Assembly: GCF_001651865.1 (NCBI RefSeq)
Contig: NZ_LPUX01000062.1
Coordinates: forward strand, 186,001 to 250,000
Source: Sinorhizobium glycinis
GTDB taxonomy: Bacteria > Pseudomonadota > Alphaproteobacteria > Rhizobiales > Rhizobiaceae
Direction of reading: 5' to 3'
Length of the DNA: 64,000 bases
The notes beneath the pieces were generated by a model that was not told the origin of the DNA, ran no database searches, and was given only the letters and a program-made list of their open reading frames with translations. Made by a program: the position numbers and the translations under genes. Shown piece after piece: positions 39,701 to 49,500 of the stretch. Every line of letters begins with the position of its first letter. Position 1 is the first letter of the stretch.

Positions 39701-40087
39701 CGCCGAAAGCCTTTCGCCCACCGGCTCCGGCGTCATGTAGATCTTCAGGTCCTCGCTGAGGTCTTCAGGATAGCGGAACGGCCAGTGCTCGGCTTCCTCC
39801 TCGACGAAAAAGTCGAAGGGGTTGTAGACGGTCATGTCGGCGACGAGATCGACTTCGATCTTCATTTCCGTCACCGGATCGGGAAAGACGTAACGGGCGA
39901 GGTAGTTGCCGTAGGGGTCCTGCTGCAGGTTGACGAAGTGGTTTTCCGGCGAGACCTTCAGCGAGTGGCTGATGACCTTCGTCTTCGAGTGTGCGGCCGG
40001 TTTCAACCTGATGATCTGCGGTGAGAGCCTGACCGGCCGGTCATATTTGTAATGGGTCAGGTGATAGATGCTGGCCTTGATCGACAT
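36761..40087 (-). CDS. Transglutaminase / DUF2126 fusion protein
   Basis: 1108 residues. Residues 1-260 are a transglutaminase with N-terminal beta domain and a complete triad: Cys180 ([10 protein letters not shown]), His229 ([10 protein letters not shown]) and Asp245 (GLDPTSG). Residues about 330-1108 are DUF2126, with [28 protein letters not shown] and [25 protein letters not shown]2126 has been proposed to be a glutamine-synthetase-fold carboxylate-amine ligase. ATG 40087 ([19 protein letters not shown]) is the family start. First gene of a three-gene operon with the ATP-grasp/alpha-E fusion and a second transglutaminase. Confidence 0.9.
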   Translation of the reverse strand: MSIKASIYHLTHYKYDRPVRLSPQIIRLKPAAHSKTKVISHSLKVSPENHFVNLQQDPYGNYLARYVFPDPVTEMKIEVDLVADMTVYNPFDFFVEEEAEHWPFRYPEDLSEDLKIYMTPEPVGERLSAFLEGVDRSRQRTVDMVVGLNARLQKEIGYVIRMEPGVQLPEETLGLARGSCRDSSWLMVQILRNLGFAARFVSGYLIQLTPDLKALDGPSGTEYDFTDLHAWAEVYLPGAGWVGLDPTSGLLTGESHIPLAATPHFRNAAPISGGFFGDPDTQSDFAFDMKVARVAEHPRITKPFSDESWEALNALGNEVDRVLTDNDVRLTMGGEPTFVSIDDFESDEWNTAAVGPTKREKADTLIRRLRERFAPGGFLHYGQGKWYPGESLPRWTFSLYWRRDGLPIWQRPELIAEERGRNDVTERDAERLLVAIAGELDVAADMVVPAYEDPAEWIVKEANLPNNVDPSNSKLKDPEERSRLARVFERGLTTPTGYVLPVQAWNSRAFGRKWTSEKWATRRGRIFLVPGDSPVGYRLPLGSLPYISPSAYPYINPLDPTVPRTDLPDFTEEKGRAQQSRFQPSEEPQTPLPVARDEIGGSVRTAITVEPREGRLSVFMPPTTDIEEYLDLIASTERAAAALGLTVHIEGYAPPQDERINVIRVAPDPGVIEVNIHPASSWGECVDITTAIYEEARQSRLGADKFMIDGRHTGTGGGNHVVVGGRSPNDSPFLRRPDLLKSIVLHWQRHPSLSYLFSGLFIGPTSQAPRIDEARHDSLYELEIALAQVPSPGAGRMPPLPWLVDRLFRNLLVDVTGNTHRSEICIDKLFSPDGPTGRLGLIEFRGFEMPPNARMSLAQQLLVRAIIARFWKNPVEGGFVRWGTALHDRFMLPHYVWQDFLDVLADLRAHGFDFRPEWFAAQLEFRFPFCGEVEYEEAKLEIRQALEPWHVMGEQGAIGGTVRYVDSSVERLQVKLETGNPDRYIVTCNGRPVPLSRTGTNGVAVAGVRYKAWQPASGLHPVLPVNTPLTFDVYDTWSNRAIGGCVYHVAHPGGRNYETFPVNGNEAEARRLARFEPWGHTTGMYRLRPEAPSAEFPLTLDLRRPAGV

Positions 40088-40164
40088 GCGGCGTTTTTCC
40101 CCTCGACGGCGGGTACGTCGCCCGCCATTCGAAAGGACTTTGTGCAATGCGATGAAAGAAAGCA

Positions 40165-40189
40165 AGCCGAAACCGGGCTGGTTTCGGCT
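40165..40189. other. Perfect 10-bp stem-loop upstream of the DUF2126 operon
   Basis: AGCCGAAACC and GGTTTCGGCT flank a 5-nt loop in the 252-bp gap between the DUF2126 and VOC genes. No T-run on either strand. It lies about 80 bp before the operon start and could be a leader structure or operator. The rest of the gap shows nothing recognisable. Confidence 0.4.
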
Positions 40190-40339
40190 GCCCTTCGATC
40201 CCCTCGCGGTCACCCCTCCCAGCGTCTCAGATGGGCGGCGGATTGATCCGGGCGAAATCCTGAAGCGCTGGACGCACGGGCGTCAGGACAGGCGAAGGCT
40301 CGCGAGAACCGAGAGCCTTCCATTCTGACGGCGTTTGCA

Positions 40340-41104
40340 TCAGCGCTTCGGTGCAACCAGAGCGAACATTGCGCCCTGCGGATCGGTGCCTTGCACGATC
40401 CAGGCGCCGCCGGGCACCTCCATCGGACCCTGGATGATCTTGCCGCCGCCGGATGTGGCACGATCGATCGCCGCATCCAGCGCCTCGACGTTGAAGTAAT
40501 AGAGCCAATAGGGGGGCGCGGGAATTTCCTTCGGCTTGGTCATCATGCCGCCGATCGGCTGGCCGTTGAAAGCGAAGATCTGGTAGACGCCCATATCGCC
40601 CATATCTATCGCCTGGTCCTTGGTCCAGTTAAACAGCTTCGAATAGAAGTCGAAGGCGGTGTCGAGGTCGCCGGCCATCAGTTCGTGCCAGCCCACATTG
40701 CCGGCGGCCATCTGGTCCATGGCTGGCGGCGGCTCGCCGGTCCCCTTGAAAAGGGCGAAGGCGGCGCCATGCGGGTCGGTGACGATCGCGAAGCGACCGA
40801 CGCCGGGTATGTCGTCCGGTGCGCGGTGGACGGTGCCGCCCGCGGAGGCGAGCTTGTCGGCGGTCGCATCGACATCATCGACCGCCACATAGCCGAGCCA
40901 GGCCGGCGGCACCTTAATCTCGAGCGCGCCCTCGGGCATGGTCATCAGGCCGGCCACCTGGTGGTCGCCCATGGAGAAAAGCGTGTAGTCCATGCCAGGC
41001 ATGCCCGCGTCGCGGGCGGACCAGCCGACGACGCTCTTGTAGAAGGCTTCTGCGGCCTTCGTGTCCGTCGTCATCAGTTCGTACCAGATGAATTTCCCAT
41101 GCAT
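40340..41104 (-). CDS. Two-domain VOC (glyoxalase/dioxygenase superfamily) protein
   Basis: 254 residues made of two vicinal-oxygen-chelate modules. The first starts GKFIWYELMTTDTKAAEAFYKSVVGWS and the second NVGWHELMAGDLDTAFDFYSKLFNW; each ends with an AFALF/MFALV strand. Such proteins include hydroxylases, dehydratases and antibiotic-binding proteins, and substrate cannot be assigned. GGAGG lies 7 nt before ATG 41104. It is the last of three minus-strand genes (DUF899, DUF1579, VOC). Confidence 0.87.
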   Translation of the reverse strand: MHGKFIWYELMTTDTKAAEAFYKSVVGWSARDAGMPGMDYTLFSMGDHQVAGLMTMPEGALEIKVPPAWLGYVAVDDVDATADKLASAGGTVHRAPDDIPGVGRFAIVTDPHGAAFALFKGTGEPPPAMDQMAAGNVGWHELMAGDLDTAFDFYSKLFNWTKDQAIDMGDMGVYQIFAFNGQPIGGMMTKPKEIPAPPYWLYYFNVEALDAAIDRATSGGGKIIQGPMEVPGGAWIVQGTDPQGAMFALVAPKR

Positions 41105-41150
41105 GATTGCTCCTCCGGTTGTTGGTGCATGCAGCATCGGCCGCATCAAG

Positions 41151-41624
41151 CTATCGGCGGCGGTACTCCGCCCTCATCATCTCCTTCCAGCTTCCGTCTT
41201 TGGCCTGGACGCGGGCCGTCAGCGTGCGGCGGTTCGCGTCGATGAGTGTTATTCTGTCCTGATACCTGGCGGACCTGCCGGGATTTTCAAAGTCCGGGCC
41301 TTCACAATTCAGCGCGAGCGTTTTGCCGTCGTCTTCGATCTCGCCGTCATAAACCCACATATGCGTCATCATGGAGCCGACCCATGTGCCGACATAGCGC
41401 CCGGTCAGGGGATTGAATCCAAGCGTCATCAGGGTCTGGCCGGAATTTCCGTCCGGCATGGTGCCTTGCCCTTCGCAAACCAACCATAGGCCCCGCATCG
41501 AACGAACGTTCTCCACCCATGGAGCACTCGCCTCGCCGCTTCCCGTCGAATCTTCTGACGTGACAGTCCACTCGCCGAGCAATTGTTCCAGCCAGCGATG
41601 TTCTTCCTGAGGCTCTGTTTCCAC
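41151..41624 (-). CDS. DUF1579 family protein
   Basis: 157 residues from a GTG at 41624 preceded by AGGAGG with 5-nt spacing, which is far better than the in-frame ATG at 41660. HRWLEQLLGEWTVTSEDSTGSGEASAPWVENVRSMRGLWLVCEG and FNPLTGRYVGTWVGSMMTHMWVYDG are DUF1579 hallmarks, probably a lipocalin-like barrel. Function unknown. It is 46 bp upstream of the VOC gene; members of this family often sit beside VOC, YCII and DUF899 genes. Confidence 0.83.
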   Translation of the reverse strand: METEPQEEHRWLEQLLGEWTVTSEDSTGSGEASAPWVENVRSMRGLWLVCEGQGTMPDGNSGQTLMTLGFNPLTGRYVGTWVGSMMTHMWVYDGEIEDDGKTLALNCEGPDFENPGRSARYQDRITLIDANRRTLTARVQAKDGSWKEMMRAEYRRR

Positions 41625-41745
41625 TCTTACCTCCTGGATTTCGCCATAGCGGTGATGCACCCCTCCTCGAGGCTACGAGGGGCGGTACGAGAGATAGGGC
41701 CGGCTGCCGTTCTGTCCATTCAGTTTGAGCGGCGGACCGCTTCGG

Positions 41746-42453
41746 TCAGTCCTCATACTCGTCGTGGCGGCGGACGAAATCCATGATCGTGCCTTCGTTG
41801 CGGCCCTTGGGCGCCCGATCGAGCAGCATGAAAGTGCCGACCAACTCCTCCAGACCGCGCGCATAGGTTGAATAGGTGTGATAAACGGTGCCGCCCTCGT
41901 CCTGGTAGAAGGCGCTGAGGCCCGGCAGCTCCTCGTAGGCGTCCTTCGGGGCCATCTCGGTGAAGTTGTAGACGACCTTGTCGCCCGCCATTTCAGTGGG
42001 CGTGAAGGACACGTGGAAATCTCTGTTGAACGCGCTGCCCCGGGCGGACACCCAGGGAAAATCCCAGCCCATTCGCTTGCGATAGGCCTCGATTTTTTCG
42101 AGCGGCGCGCTCGATGCGGCGACCAGCGTGACGTCGTGATGGTTGAGATGGGGCAGGGTGCCACCGAAATGATCGACGAGGAAGGAGCAGCTTGGGCAAC
42201 CGGCCTCCCAGTTTTCGCCGAACATGAAGTGGTAGACGAGAAGCTGGCTTCGTCCGTCAAAGAGGTCCGCCAGGCTCCTCGGGCCGTCCCGGGTATCGAA
42301 CCTGTAAGATTTCTCGACCTTCACCCAAGGCATCGCCTGACGCCCGGCATTGACCTTGTCTCGCAGATGGGTGTGCTCCTTTTCGAGCGCCAGCAGCGAC
42401 TTGCGTGCCTGCAGCCATTCCTCCTGCGACACGACGGCGTGGTTCGGTCCCAT
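41746..42453 (-). CDS. DUF899 thioredoxin-like protein
   Basis: 235 residues. The DUF899 family has a thioredoxin fold; GENWEAGCPSCSFLVDHFGG carries a CPSC pair at the position of the redox active site. It ends FVRRHDEYED. Substrate unknown, perhaps a peroxide or disulfide reductase. It is divergent from the MarR gene at 42598; the 144 bp between them hold a perfect palindrome, which makes this cluster the likely target of that regulator. Confidence 0.87.
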   Translation of the reverse strand: MGPNHAVVSQEEWLQARKSLLALEKEHTHLRDKVNAGRQAMPWVKVEKSYRFDTRDGPRSLADLFDGRSQLLVYHFMFGENWEAGCPSCSFLVDHFGGTLPHLNHHDVTLVAASSAPLEKIEAYRKRMGWDFPWVSARGSAFNRDFHVSFTPTEMAGDKVVYNFTEMAPKDAYEELPGLSAFYQDEGGTVYHTYSTYARGLEELVGTFMLLDRAPKGRNEGTIMDFVRRHDEYED

Positions 42454-42562
42454 ATCCGTTCCTCCAAGGGCCTTCGATCGAATTTTCGTTGGAGCACCGA
42501 TTATAACGCAGCTCGGAACTTGCGGTGAGCACGTCGAACGGTGGATGCATCGCCATTAGTGC

Positions 42563-42590
42563 TTGACTATTTACGTTGATATCAACATTA
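42563..42590. promoter_or_regulatory. MarR operator and promoter between DUF899 and marR genes
   Basis: GTTGATATCAAC (42575-42586) is a perfect 12-bp palindrome. TTGACT at 42563-42568 lies just before it and could be a -35 box for the rightward MarR gene, placing the palindrome in the -35/-10 spacer. That is a classic repressor position. Confidence 0.6.
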
Positions 42591-42597
42591 GTCGGAC

Positions 42598-43044
42598 ATG
42601 TCAAAGCCGCCGCTCATACCCTTCTCGACCACGATCTTCGTCAGGGATACCTGCCTGTGCCTGCATGTCCAGCGTGCCGCCCGTGCCTTGGCTCGCAGGT
42701 TCGACGAGGCGCTCAGGCCGCTCGACATCACCAATGGCCAGTTCTCGCTGATGATGTCGCTCAATCGGCCCGAACCGCCGAGCATAAGCGCGGTCGCGTC
42801 GCTTCTGGCAATGGATCGCACGACGCTGACAGCGGCGCTGAAACCGCTGGAGCGCCGTGGTCTTCTGCAGGTCTTCGTGGATTCTGACGACAGGCGGCTG
42901 CGCCGCCTGCGATTGACGGAAGCGGGAGAGCGGCTGCTGGCGGAAGCCGTGCCTGTGTGGAAGCGCACGCATGAAGCGGTCGATGCGCAGCTTGGCGATA
43001 CCGGCCCCGACCGGCTGCGGACCGATCTGCACGCGCTGACCTGA
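42598..43044 (+). CDS. MarR-family transcriptional regulator
   Basis: 148 residues, winged helix with ITNGQFSLMMSLNRPEPPSISAVASLLAMDRTTLTAALKPLERRGLL and a basic wing VDSDDRRLRRLRLTEAG. Two cysteines (TCLCLHV, near residues 19 and 21) lie in the first helix and could sense oxidants, as in OhrR-type proteins. This is inference. The ATG at 42598 lacks a ribosome-binding site and lies only 11 nt past the palindromic operator, so the message may be leaderless. Probably autoregulates and controls the divergent DUF899 cluster. Confidence 0.88.
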   Translation: MSKPPLIPFSTTIFVRDTCLCLHVQRAARALARRFDEALRPLDITNGQFSLMMSLNRPEPPSISAVASLLAMDRTTLTAALKPLERRGLLQVFVDSDDRRLRRLRLTEAGERLLAEAVPVWKRTHEAVDAQLGDTGPDRLRTDLHALT

Positions 43045-43250
43045 GTTCCGGCAGATTTACTGCGAGCGGCAGCCGGATGAGGCGCACAAAAGCACCCATC
43101 TTCCTTTTCCGCCGCAGCACAGAATTCGCCAGCGCAAACCCTGGAGAATAAGGATGGCAATCGGTTGAGGATCGTGTTGTTCTCGCTGGCGCGCCGCATC
43201 GTCGGAGTGCGGCGGATGCCATGGCGGCGTTTCAGGCGGGAGGAGCGAAG

Positions 43251-43655
43251 ATGAAGAGGACCTACAAGGGTAGCTGCCACTGCGGACGGATTCGCTACGA
43301 GGTCGATGTCGATCTCGAGGCCGGGACCAGTCGATGCAATTGTTCCTACTGCTCGAAAATGCGCTATTGGGGTGCGTCCGTGAAGCCAGAGGATTTCCGG
43401 CTGCTCTGCGAAGAGAGCGGTATCGGAGACTATCAGTTCGGCACAATGAGTGGCCATCACCGGTTTTGCATGACTTGCGGCACGGCGCCTTATGGGCACG
43501 GATATGTCGAGCAGATCGGTGGAGCCTTCGTTTCCATCAATATCGCATGCCTTGATGATATCGATCCAGCCGTGCTGGCGACCTTGCCGGTCCAATATAT
43601 GGACGGGCTCCACAACAACTGGTGGAATGTCCCGGGCGAGACGCGGCACATGTGA
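43251..43655 (+). CDS. GFA/CENP-V family zinc protein
   Basis: 134 residues with the full cysteine set of the glutathione-dependent formaldehyde-activating family: SCHCG (Cys9, Cys11), RCNCSYC (Cys29, Cys31, Cys34) and FCMTCG. The zinc sites are intact. Family members are mostly of unknown function; the formaldehyde role is proven for few. GGAGG is 6 nt before ATG 43251. The 206 bp on its left hold no gene I can support. Convergent with the deoxyribosyltransferase gene. Confidence 0.88.
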   Translation: MKRTYKGSCHCGRIRYEVDVDLEAGTSRCNCSYCSKMRYWGASVKPEDFRLLCEESGIGDYQFGTMSGHHRFCMTCGTAPYGHGYVEQIGGAFVSINIACLDDIDPAVLATLPVQYMDGLHNNWWNVPGETRHM

Positions 43656-43676
43656 AGTCGGGGGCTTGTTCAGCGG

Positions 43677-44252
43677 TTACGCATTGCTGAGCTTGCGGGC
43701 TGCGGCGGCGAGGCATTTCTCGAAGGCCGCGAGATCGGTGTAGACCGCATCCGCTGCCGCATCGCCGACAATGATGATGCCGCCCCGCCGTTCGATGCCG
43801 GAATGCAGCATGAGGTTGTCGATCAGGCCGAAATCCTCGACCGACAACCCATCCGGGTCCCGTAGCCGGCCCTCGGCATCGGGCGAGACGGCGCCCTTGA
43901 AGTGGTCGATGACGCGAGCGGTGTGATTGCGTGCCACGTTGGTATAGGCAAACACCGGTTTGCCGAGCGCGCACATGAAGCCGAGTTCGAACGTCGTCCC
44001 GGTGTCGGCGGCGATCCCGCGAAAGGGCGTCAGGTTTGCGATGATCGCGTCCGCCTCGAGCATCATCTGCTCGTCGACGGTGCTGATCGCCGCCGCCAGT
44101 TCCCGCTTCGAATTGGTCGGCGGGATCTCCAGGTCTCCCGGCGACAGCGGGATCAGCCCGGCGGCACGCGTCAGCGACGCCTTGCGGTCAAGCATTTCGC
44201 GGGCATTGGGAAGGAAGACCTCAGGTCCGGCCAGATAGACTTTTTTCGCCAC
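43677..44252 (-). CDS. Nucleoside 2-deoxyribosyltransferase family protein
   Basis: 191 residues. VYLAGPEVFLPNA at the N-terminus and DAIIANLTPFRGIAADTGTTFELGFMCALGKPVFAYTN match the family, with the catalytic Glu in TTFELG. Members exchange bases on deoxyribonucleosides or hydrolyse nucleoside 5'-phosphates (DNPH1/Rcl type), perhaps for nucleotide clean-up. No partner gene is visible. Confidence 0.88.
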   Translation of the reverse strand: MAKKVYLAGPEVFLPNAREMLDRKASLTRAAGLIPLSPGDLEIPPTNSKRELAAAISTVDEQMMLEADAIIANLTPFRGIAADTGTTFELGFMCALGKPVFAYTNVARNHTARVIDHFKGAVSPDAEGRLRDPDGLSVEDFGLIDNLMLHSGIERRGGIIIVGDAAADAVYTDLAAFEKCLAAAARKLSNA

Positions 44253-44357
44253 GAATCTCAGCCTGTGCCGATAATGTCGGTCGGATCAAGACTTTGAAGC
44301 TCCGGAGCGCGACCCGTTCCGGAAACGCCTTGCGGTAGTATGATAAGAGTGACCGCT

Positions 44358-46196
44358 TCAGCGATCGCCCAGGTCGCGCACGGCCCCGCGGTCGGCGGAG
44401 GTCGCGAAGGCGGCATAGGCTTTGAGCGCTGTCGTCACCTTGCGCTTGCGCTGTTCGGCCGGCTTCCAGCCCCTGGAATCCTGTTCGGCGCGGCGGTTGG
44501 CAAGCTCGACCTCGTCCACCCGCAGACTGATGGTGCGGTTCGGGATATCGATGTCGATGATGTCGCCTTCGCGGACGAGCCCGATCGTGCCGCCATTCGC
44601 CGCCTCGGGCGAGACATGGCCGATCGACAGGCCGGACGTGCCGCCGGAGAAGCGGCCGTCGGTGATCAGCGCGCAGGCCTTGCCGAGACCTTTCGATTTC
44701 AGGTAGCTCGTCGGATAGAGCATTTCCTGCATTCCGGGACCGCCCTTCGGACCTTCATAGCGGATGACCACGACGTCGCCGGCCTTGACTTCGTTGGCGA
44801 GAATCGCCTTGACGGAGGCGTCCTGGCTCTCGAAGACGCGGGCGGGGCCGGAGAACTTCAAGATGCTCTCGTCGACGCCGGCGGTCTTCACGATGCAGCC
44901 GTTGAGGGCGATGTTGCCCTTCAAGACAGCGAGGCCGCCGTCCTTGGAGAAGGGATGCTCGACAGAGCGGATGACGCCCTTTTCGCGGTCGGTGTCGAGT
45001 TCGTCCCAGCGCGCCTCCTGGCTGAAGGCCACCTGGGTCGGAATGCCGCCGGGGGCGGCGCGGAAGAAGTTGCGGACCGTCTCGCTCGACGTGCGGGTGA
45101 TGTCCCAGCGATCGATGGCGTCGCCGATCGTCCCGCTGTGCACTGTCGGGCAGTCGCGGTTGATGAGGCCGCCTTTGTCGAGTTCGCCGAGGATTGACAT
45201 GATGCCGCCGGCGCGATGCACGTCTTCCATATGCACGTCGCTCTTCGCCGGCGCGACCTTCGACAGGCAGGGAACCTTGCGCGACAGCCGGTCGATGTCG
45301 TCCATGGTGAAGTCGACCTCGCCTTCATAGGCGGCGGCGAGAATGTGCAGCACGGTGTTGGTCGAGCCGCCCATGGCGATGTCGAGCGCCATGGCGTTCT
45401 CGAAGGCTTTCTTGGACGCGATCGAGCGCGGCAGGACACGTCCATCCTCCTGCTCGTAATAGCGGCGCGCCAGGTCGACGACGAGATGGCCGGCCTCGAC
45501 GAAGAGGCGCTTTCGGTCGGCATGGGTGGCAAGCGTCGAGCCGTTGCCGGGCAGCGACAGGCCGAGGGCCTCGGTCAGACAGTTCATCGAGTTGGCCGTG
45601 AACATGCCGGAGCAGGAGCCGCAGGTCGGACAGGCGGACCGCTCGATAACCTTGACGTCCTCGTCGGAAACATTGTCGTCGGCGGCCGCGACCATGGCGT
45701 CGACGAGGTCGAGCGCGTGCTTCTTGCCGTGCAGCACCACCTTGCCGGCCTCCATAGGCCCGCCGGAGACGAAGACAGCGGGGATGTTGAGGCGCAACGC
45801 GGCCATCAGCATGCCGGGGGTGATCTTGTCGCAGTTGGAGATGCAGACCATGGCATCGGCGCAGTGGGCGTTGACCATGTATTCGACGCTGTCGGCGATG
45901 ATCTCGCGCGAGGGCAGCGAATAGAGCATGCCGTCATGGCCCATGGCGATGCCGTCATCGACGGCGATCGTGTTGAATTCCTTGGCGACGCCGCCGGCCG
46001 CCTCGATCTCGCGGGCGACGAGCTGGCCAAGATCCTTCAAATGCACGTGGCCGGGCACGAATTGTGTGAACGAGTTCACCACCGCAATGATCGGCTTGCC
46101 GAAGTCGCTGTCCTTCATGCCCGTGGCGCGCCAGAGGCCGCGGGCGCCGGCCATGTTGCGGCCGTGAGTGGTGGTGCGGGAGCGATAGGCAGGCAT
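44358..46196 (-). CDS. ilvD: Dihydroxy-acid dehydratase
   Basis: 612 residues. It dehydrates 2,3-dihydroxy acids in valine, isoleucine and pantothenate synthesis. Start [26 protein letters not shown] is the textbook N-terminus; ATG 46196 has AAGGA 8 nt upstream, and an ATG two codons earlier is too close. Iron-sulfur cysteines are visible in [12 protein letters not shown] and [19 protein letters not shown]. The 331 bp upstream (46197-46527) hold only promoter-type sequence with no ORF I trust. Confidence 0.96.
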   Translation of the reverse strand: MPAYRSRTTTHGRNMAGARGLWRATGMKDSDFGKPIIAVVNSFTQFVPGHVHLKDLGQLVAREIEAAGGVAKEFNTIAVDDGIAMGHDGMLYSLPSREIIADSVEYMVNAHCADAMVCISNCDKITPGMLMAALRLNIPAVFVSGGPMEAGKVVLHGKKHALDLVDAMVAAADDNVSDEDVKVIERSACPTCGSCSGMFTANSMNCLTEALGLSLPGNGSTLATHADRKRLFVEAGHLVVDLARRYYEQEDGRVLPRSIASKKAFENAMALDIAMGGSTNTVLHILAAAYEGEVDFTMDDIDRLSRKVPCLSKVAPAKSDVHMEDVHRAGGIMSILGELDKGGLINRDCPTVHSGTIGDAIDRWDITRTSSETVRNFFRAAPGGIPTQVAFSQEARWDELDTDREKGVIRSVEHPFSKDGGLAVLKGNIALNGCIVKTAGVDESILKFSGPARVFESQDASVKAILANEVKAGDVVVIRYEGPKGGPGMQEMLYPTSYLKSKGLGKACALITDGRFSGGTSGLSIGHVSPEAANGGTIGLVREGDIIDIDIPNRTISLRVDEVELANRRAEQDSRGWKPAEQRKRKVTTALKAYAAFATSADRGAVRDLGDR

Positions 46197-46527
46197 GAAC
46201 ATGTTCCTTCACGGACGAATATCGATACGCGAATATGGCGATGCTTGAGCGCCGGTCGAGGGGTACTAGCGCAAAATTGCGCGCGCGTCATCTTTCGCGT
46301 CGGATTATTTCCGCCGCGCGGAGCCAAACGGCGCGCGGGTAATGGGAGCAAGTGTAGCCCTCGCGCATGCTTTGCACAGCTTCCGTACCCGTTCGTTCGG
46401 CGCCCGAATCCCGCCGGGATTTCGCATTGCTTGCCAAGCCGGATCAACAAGTCCATTGTTTTTGCAGCATTCACGCCTGCAGCGGCAAACTTATTCGCCG
46501 CCAGGTGTCTATTGAGGTTCGTCGGCG

Positions 46528-49500
46528 ATGAACTGCCATGAATGCGATAGCGAGATAGAGAGCGGCTTCGCGTTTTGCCCGAAATGCGGTGCCAGGCAGC
46601 AGAGTTCTTGCACGGGTTGCGGCTATCTCTGTGCGCCGCATTTCGCCTTCTGCCCGCGCTGCGGCACCCGGCTCGGAGCAGCCGCGGAAGTTCGGCCGGC
46701 GCGGGAGCGGCATCCGATGCCGCCTGTATCACCGGCGAATCCGGCATCGCCAGGCCCCGACATCGGCGCCGACCGGCGTACGGTCACGGTCGTGTTTGCC
46801 GATCTTTGCGGGTTCACCGGCCTCAGCGAGCAGGTCGATCCGGAGATCCTGCAGGCGCTGCAGAACGAGCTCTTCGAGGAACTGACGAGGGCCGTCGAGA
46901 CGTTCGGCGGCTTCGTCGACAAGTTCATCGGCGACGCGCTGCTCGCCCTCTTCGGCGCGCCGGTGGCGCATGAGGACGACCCGGAGAGGGCTCTTCGGGC
47001 CGCACTCGAGATGATCAATCGGACCGCGCAGGTGAGCGACCGCTGGCATCGGCGCATAGGCCTGCCGCTCAGTCTCCATATCGGCGTCAACACCGGCCCG
47101 GTCGTCACCGGCGGCTTCGGGGCGGGCGACACGAAATCCTATTCGGTCACCGGCGATACGGTGAACACGGCGCAGCGCCTGCAGACGATGGCCGGCCCGG
47201 ACGAGATCCTCGCAGGGCCGGTAACCCACAAGCTTACCCGGCACGCCTTCGCCTATGAAACGCTCGGCGCCGTTGCCTTGCGCGGCAAGACGGGCAGCCT
47301 CCAGGTGCATCGGATGAACGGTGCGCTCGAGGCGCCGCGTGCGGCAAGAGGCCTTGACGCTCTCGGTCTCAGTGCGCCGCTCATCGGACGCGACAGCGAG
47401 ATCGCCCGCATGCGGGACTGCCTGGTACTCGCCTGCGCCGGTACTGCGCAGGTCGTGCGTCTGACCGGGGAAGCCGGCATCGGCAAGTCACGCCTGGTGA
47501 GCGAATTCCTGGCAGCCATCGGCGAGGATCCGCGCTTTGCGCATGTGGTCGTCAGGCGCGCGGCCTGTTCTCCGCTCGGCGAGCCGTCTTACGGGACACT
47601 CGCCACCGTGCTGCGCAGTGCCTATGGTATTTCGACCGGCGACCCGGCGGAGGAAACGCAGCAGCGGCTGGCGTCCGGTCTCGCCGAGATCGGCTTTGCC
47701 GCCGGCGAGGTCGGTGAACTGATGCCGCTTTTCTTCCACATACTCGGAATGGGGGATCGCGAAGGCGCCTTGCGGCACCTTTCTCCGGAACAGGTTCGGC
47801 GCCAGCTCTTTTCGGTCATCCGTACCATGTTCGAGCGGCGGCTCGAACGGGCGCCGTTGCTGCTCGTCGTCGAGGACCTGCATTGGGCGGACGCCGCATC
47901 GCTGGAGGCCTTGCGCTTCGTGCTGGACCGGCTGGATCGCAGTCCGCTGATGGTGATTACCACGCAGCGGCCGGATGCAGGCCCGGAGCGGTTGACCCAG
48001 GCGCGCACCAGCGTCACCGCCCTTCGGCTCGGGGCCCTTTCTTCGGCCGATGGCCAACGACTCCTCGAGGGCTTGTTCGGGGAGAATTGCCTTCCCCGGA
48101 GCCTTTCATCGCAGATCCTCCGTCGGGCCGGCGGCAACCCGCTCTTCATCGAGGAAATCGTCCGCGGCCTGATCGAGTTGGACGCGCTCAGGCGCGACGA
48201 CTCCCGCTGGCACGTTGCCGAGGGAGAGGCGAGCATCGACATTCCGGTCGGCATCGAGGCGATGCTGCTTGCGCGAATAGATCGATTGCCGCAGGAGGTG
48301 CGGCGTCTCGTCCATAGCGCCGCCGTTATCGGCCCGCGCTTCGACGCGCCGCTCCTTGGCGCTATTTCTCCCCACGCCGCCGAGGTCGAGCCGGTCCTGG
48401 AACTGCTTTGCGACGCCGAAATCATCGAGGAAACGGCCCCGGGGGGGCCTCAGGGGTCGCAGGCCTACCGCTTCGTGCAGTCGATCCTGCATGAGGTGGT
48501 CTACAACAATCTCCTGGTCAAGCGTCGAATGGAGCTTCATGCCGCTGTCGCCAGGGCGCTGGAGCGGCGCCATGGGGAAAATCCCGAGCGTTTCGAGGAC
48601 CTGGCGCTCCTCGGACACCACTACAGTCAGTCGGCGGACCGGGCCAGGGGCGCACGCTACCTGATGGCCGCGGGAGACCGCGCCAGCCAGCTCTACGCCA
48701 ACGAGGACGCTATCCGGTTCTACCGGCAAGCCATGGCCGCTCTCGCCGCGCTTGGCGAGGAGGGACCGGAGTGGTTCGTCGCTCGGGAACGCGTCGCCGA
48801 TCTCCTGGGTCCGTCCGGCGAAAGAGCACAGGCGGAAGAGCACTACCGCGCTCTGCTCGGCTCTCACCAGATATCGGCTGACCCTGTGGCCTGCGCGCGC
48901 ATCCTTCGCAAGCTCGGCCATCTCCTCTGGGAGACCGGCAAGCGCGATCGGGCGCAGGCAAGTTTTGCCGAGGCCGGGGCTTTGCTCGAGCGGGCGGAGG
49001 CACCCGTCGAAAGCGCGTCGCTGCTACAGGAGCGGGGGCATCTGGCCTTCCGCATGGGCGACTATCTCAATGCTTCCGAACGGGCGGACGAAGCCCTGGA
49101 TCGGGTCAAGGCGCTTGCCCCGGATGCCAGCGACGCGATGCGGCGCGAGGCGGCCCTTGTTACGGCCGAGGCACTGAACACCAAGGGCGTAGCGCTCGCG
49201 CGGCGCGGCAGCACGCGAGAGGCCATCGAGGCGGTGGAGCGAAGCGTTACGGAGGCCGAAGCGGCGATGCTGATGCATGCGGCCTGCCGCGGCTACACCA
49301 ATCTCGGGGTTCTCTACACGATCGTCGATCCGAAGCTCGCAATCGATGTCTGCCGGCGCGGTCTGGACCTGGCCAGCCGTATCGGCGACCTCGGCTTTCA
49401 GGCGCGGCTGCTTGCCAACCTCGCTGTTGCCCATTGTACCTTCACGGACCGCTGCGCGGCCGAGGGCGTGCCGGCGGCGCAAAAGGCGATCGAACTCGAC

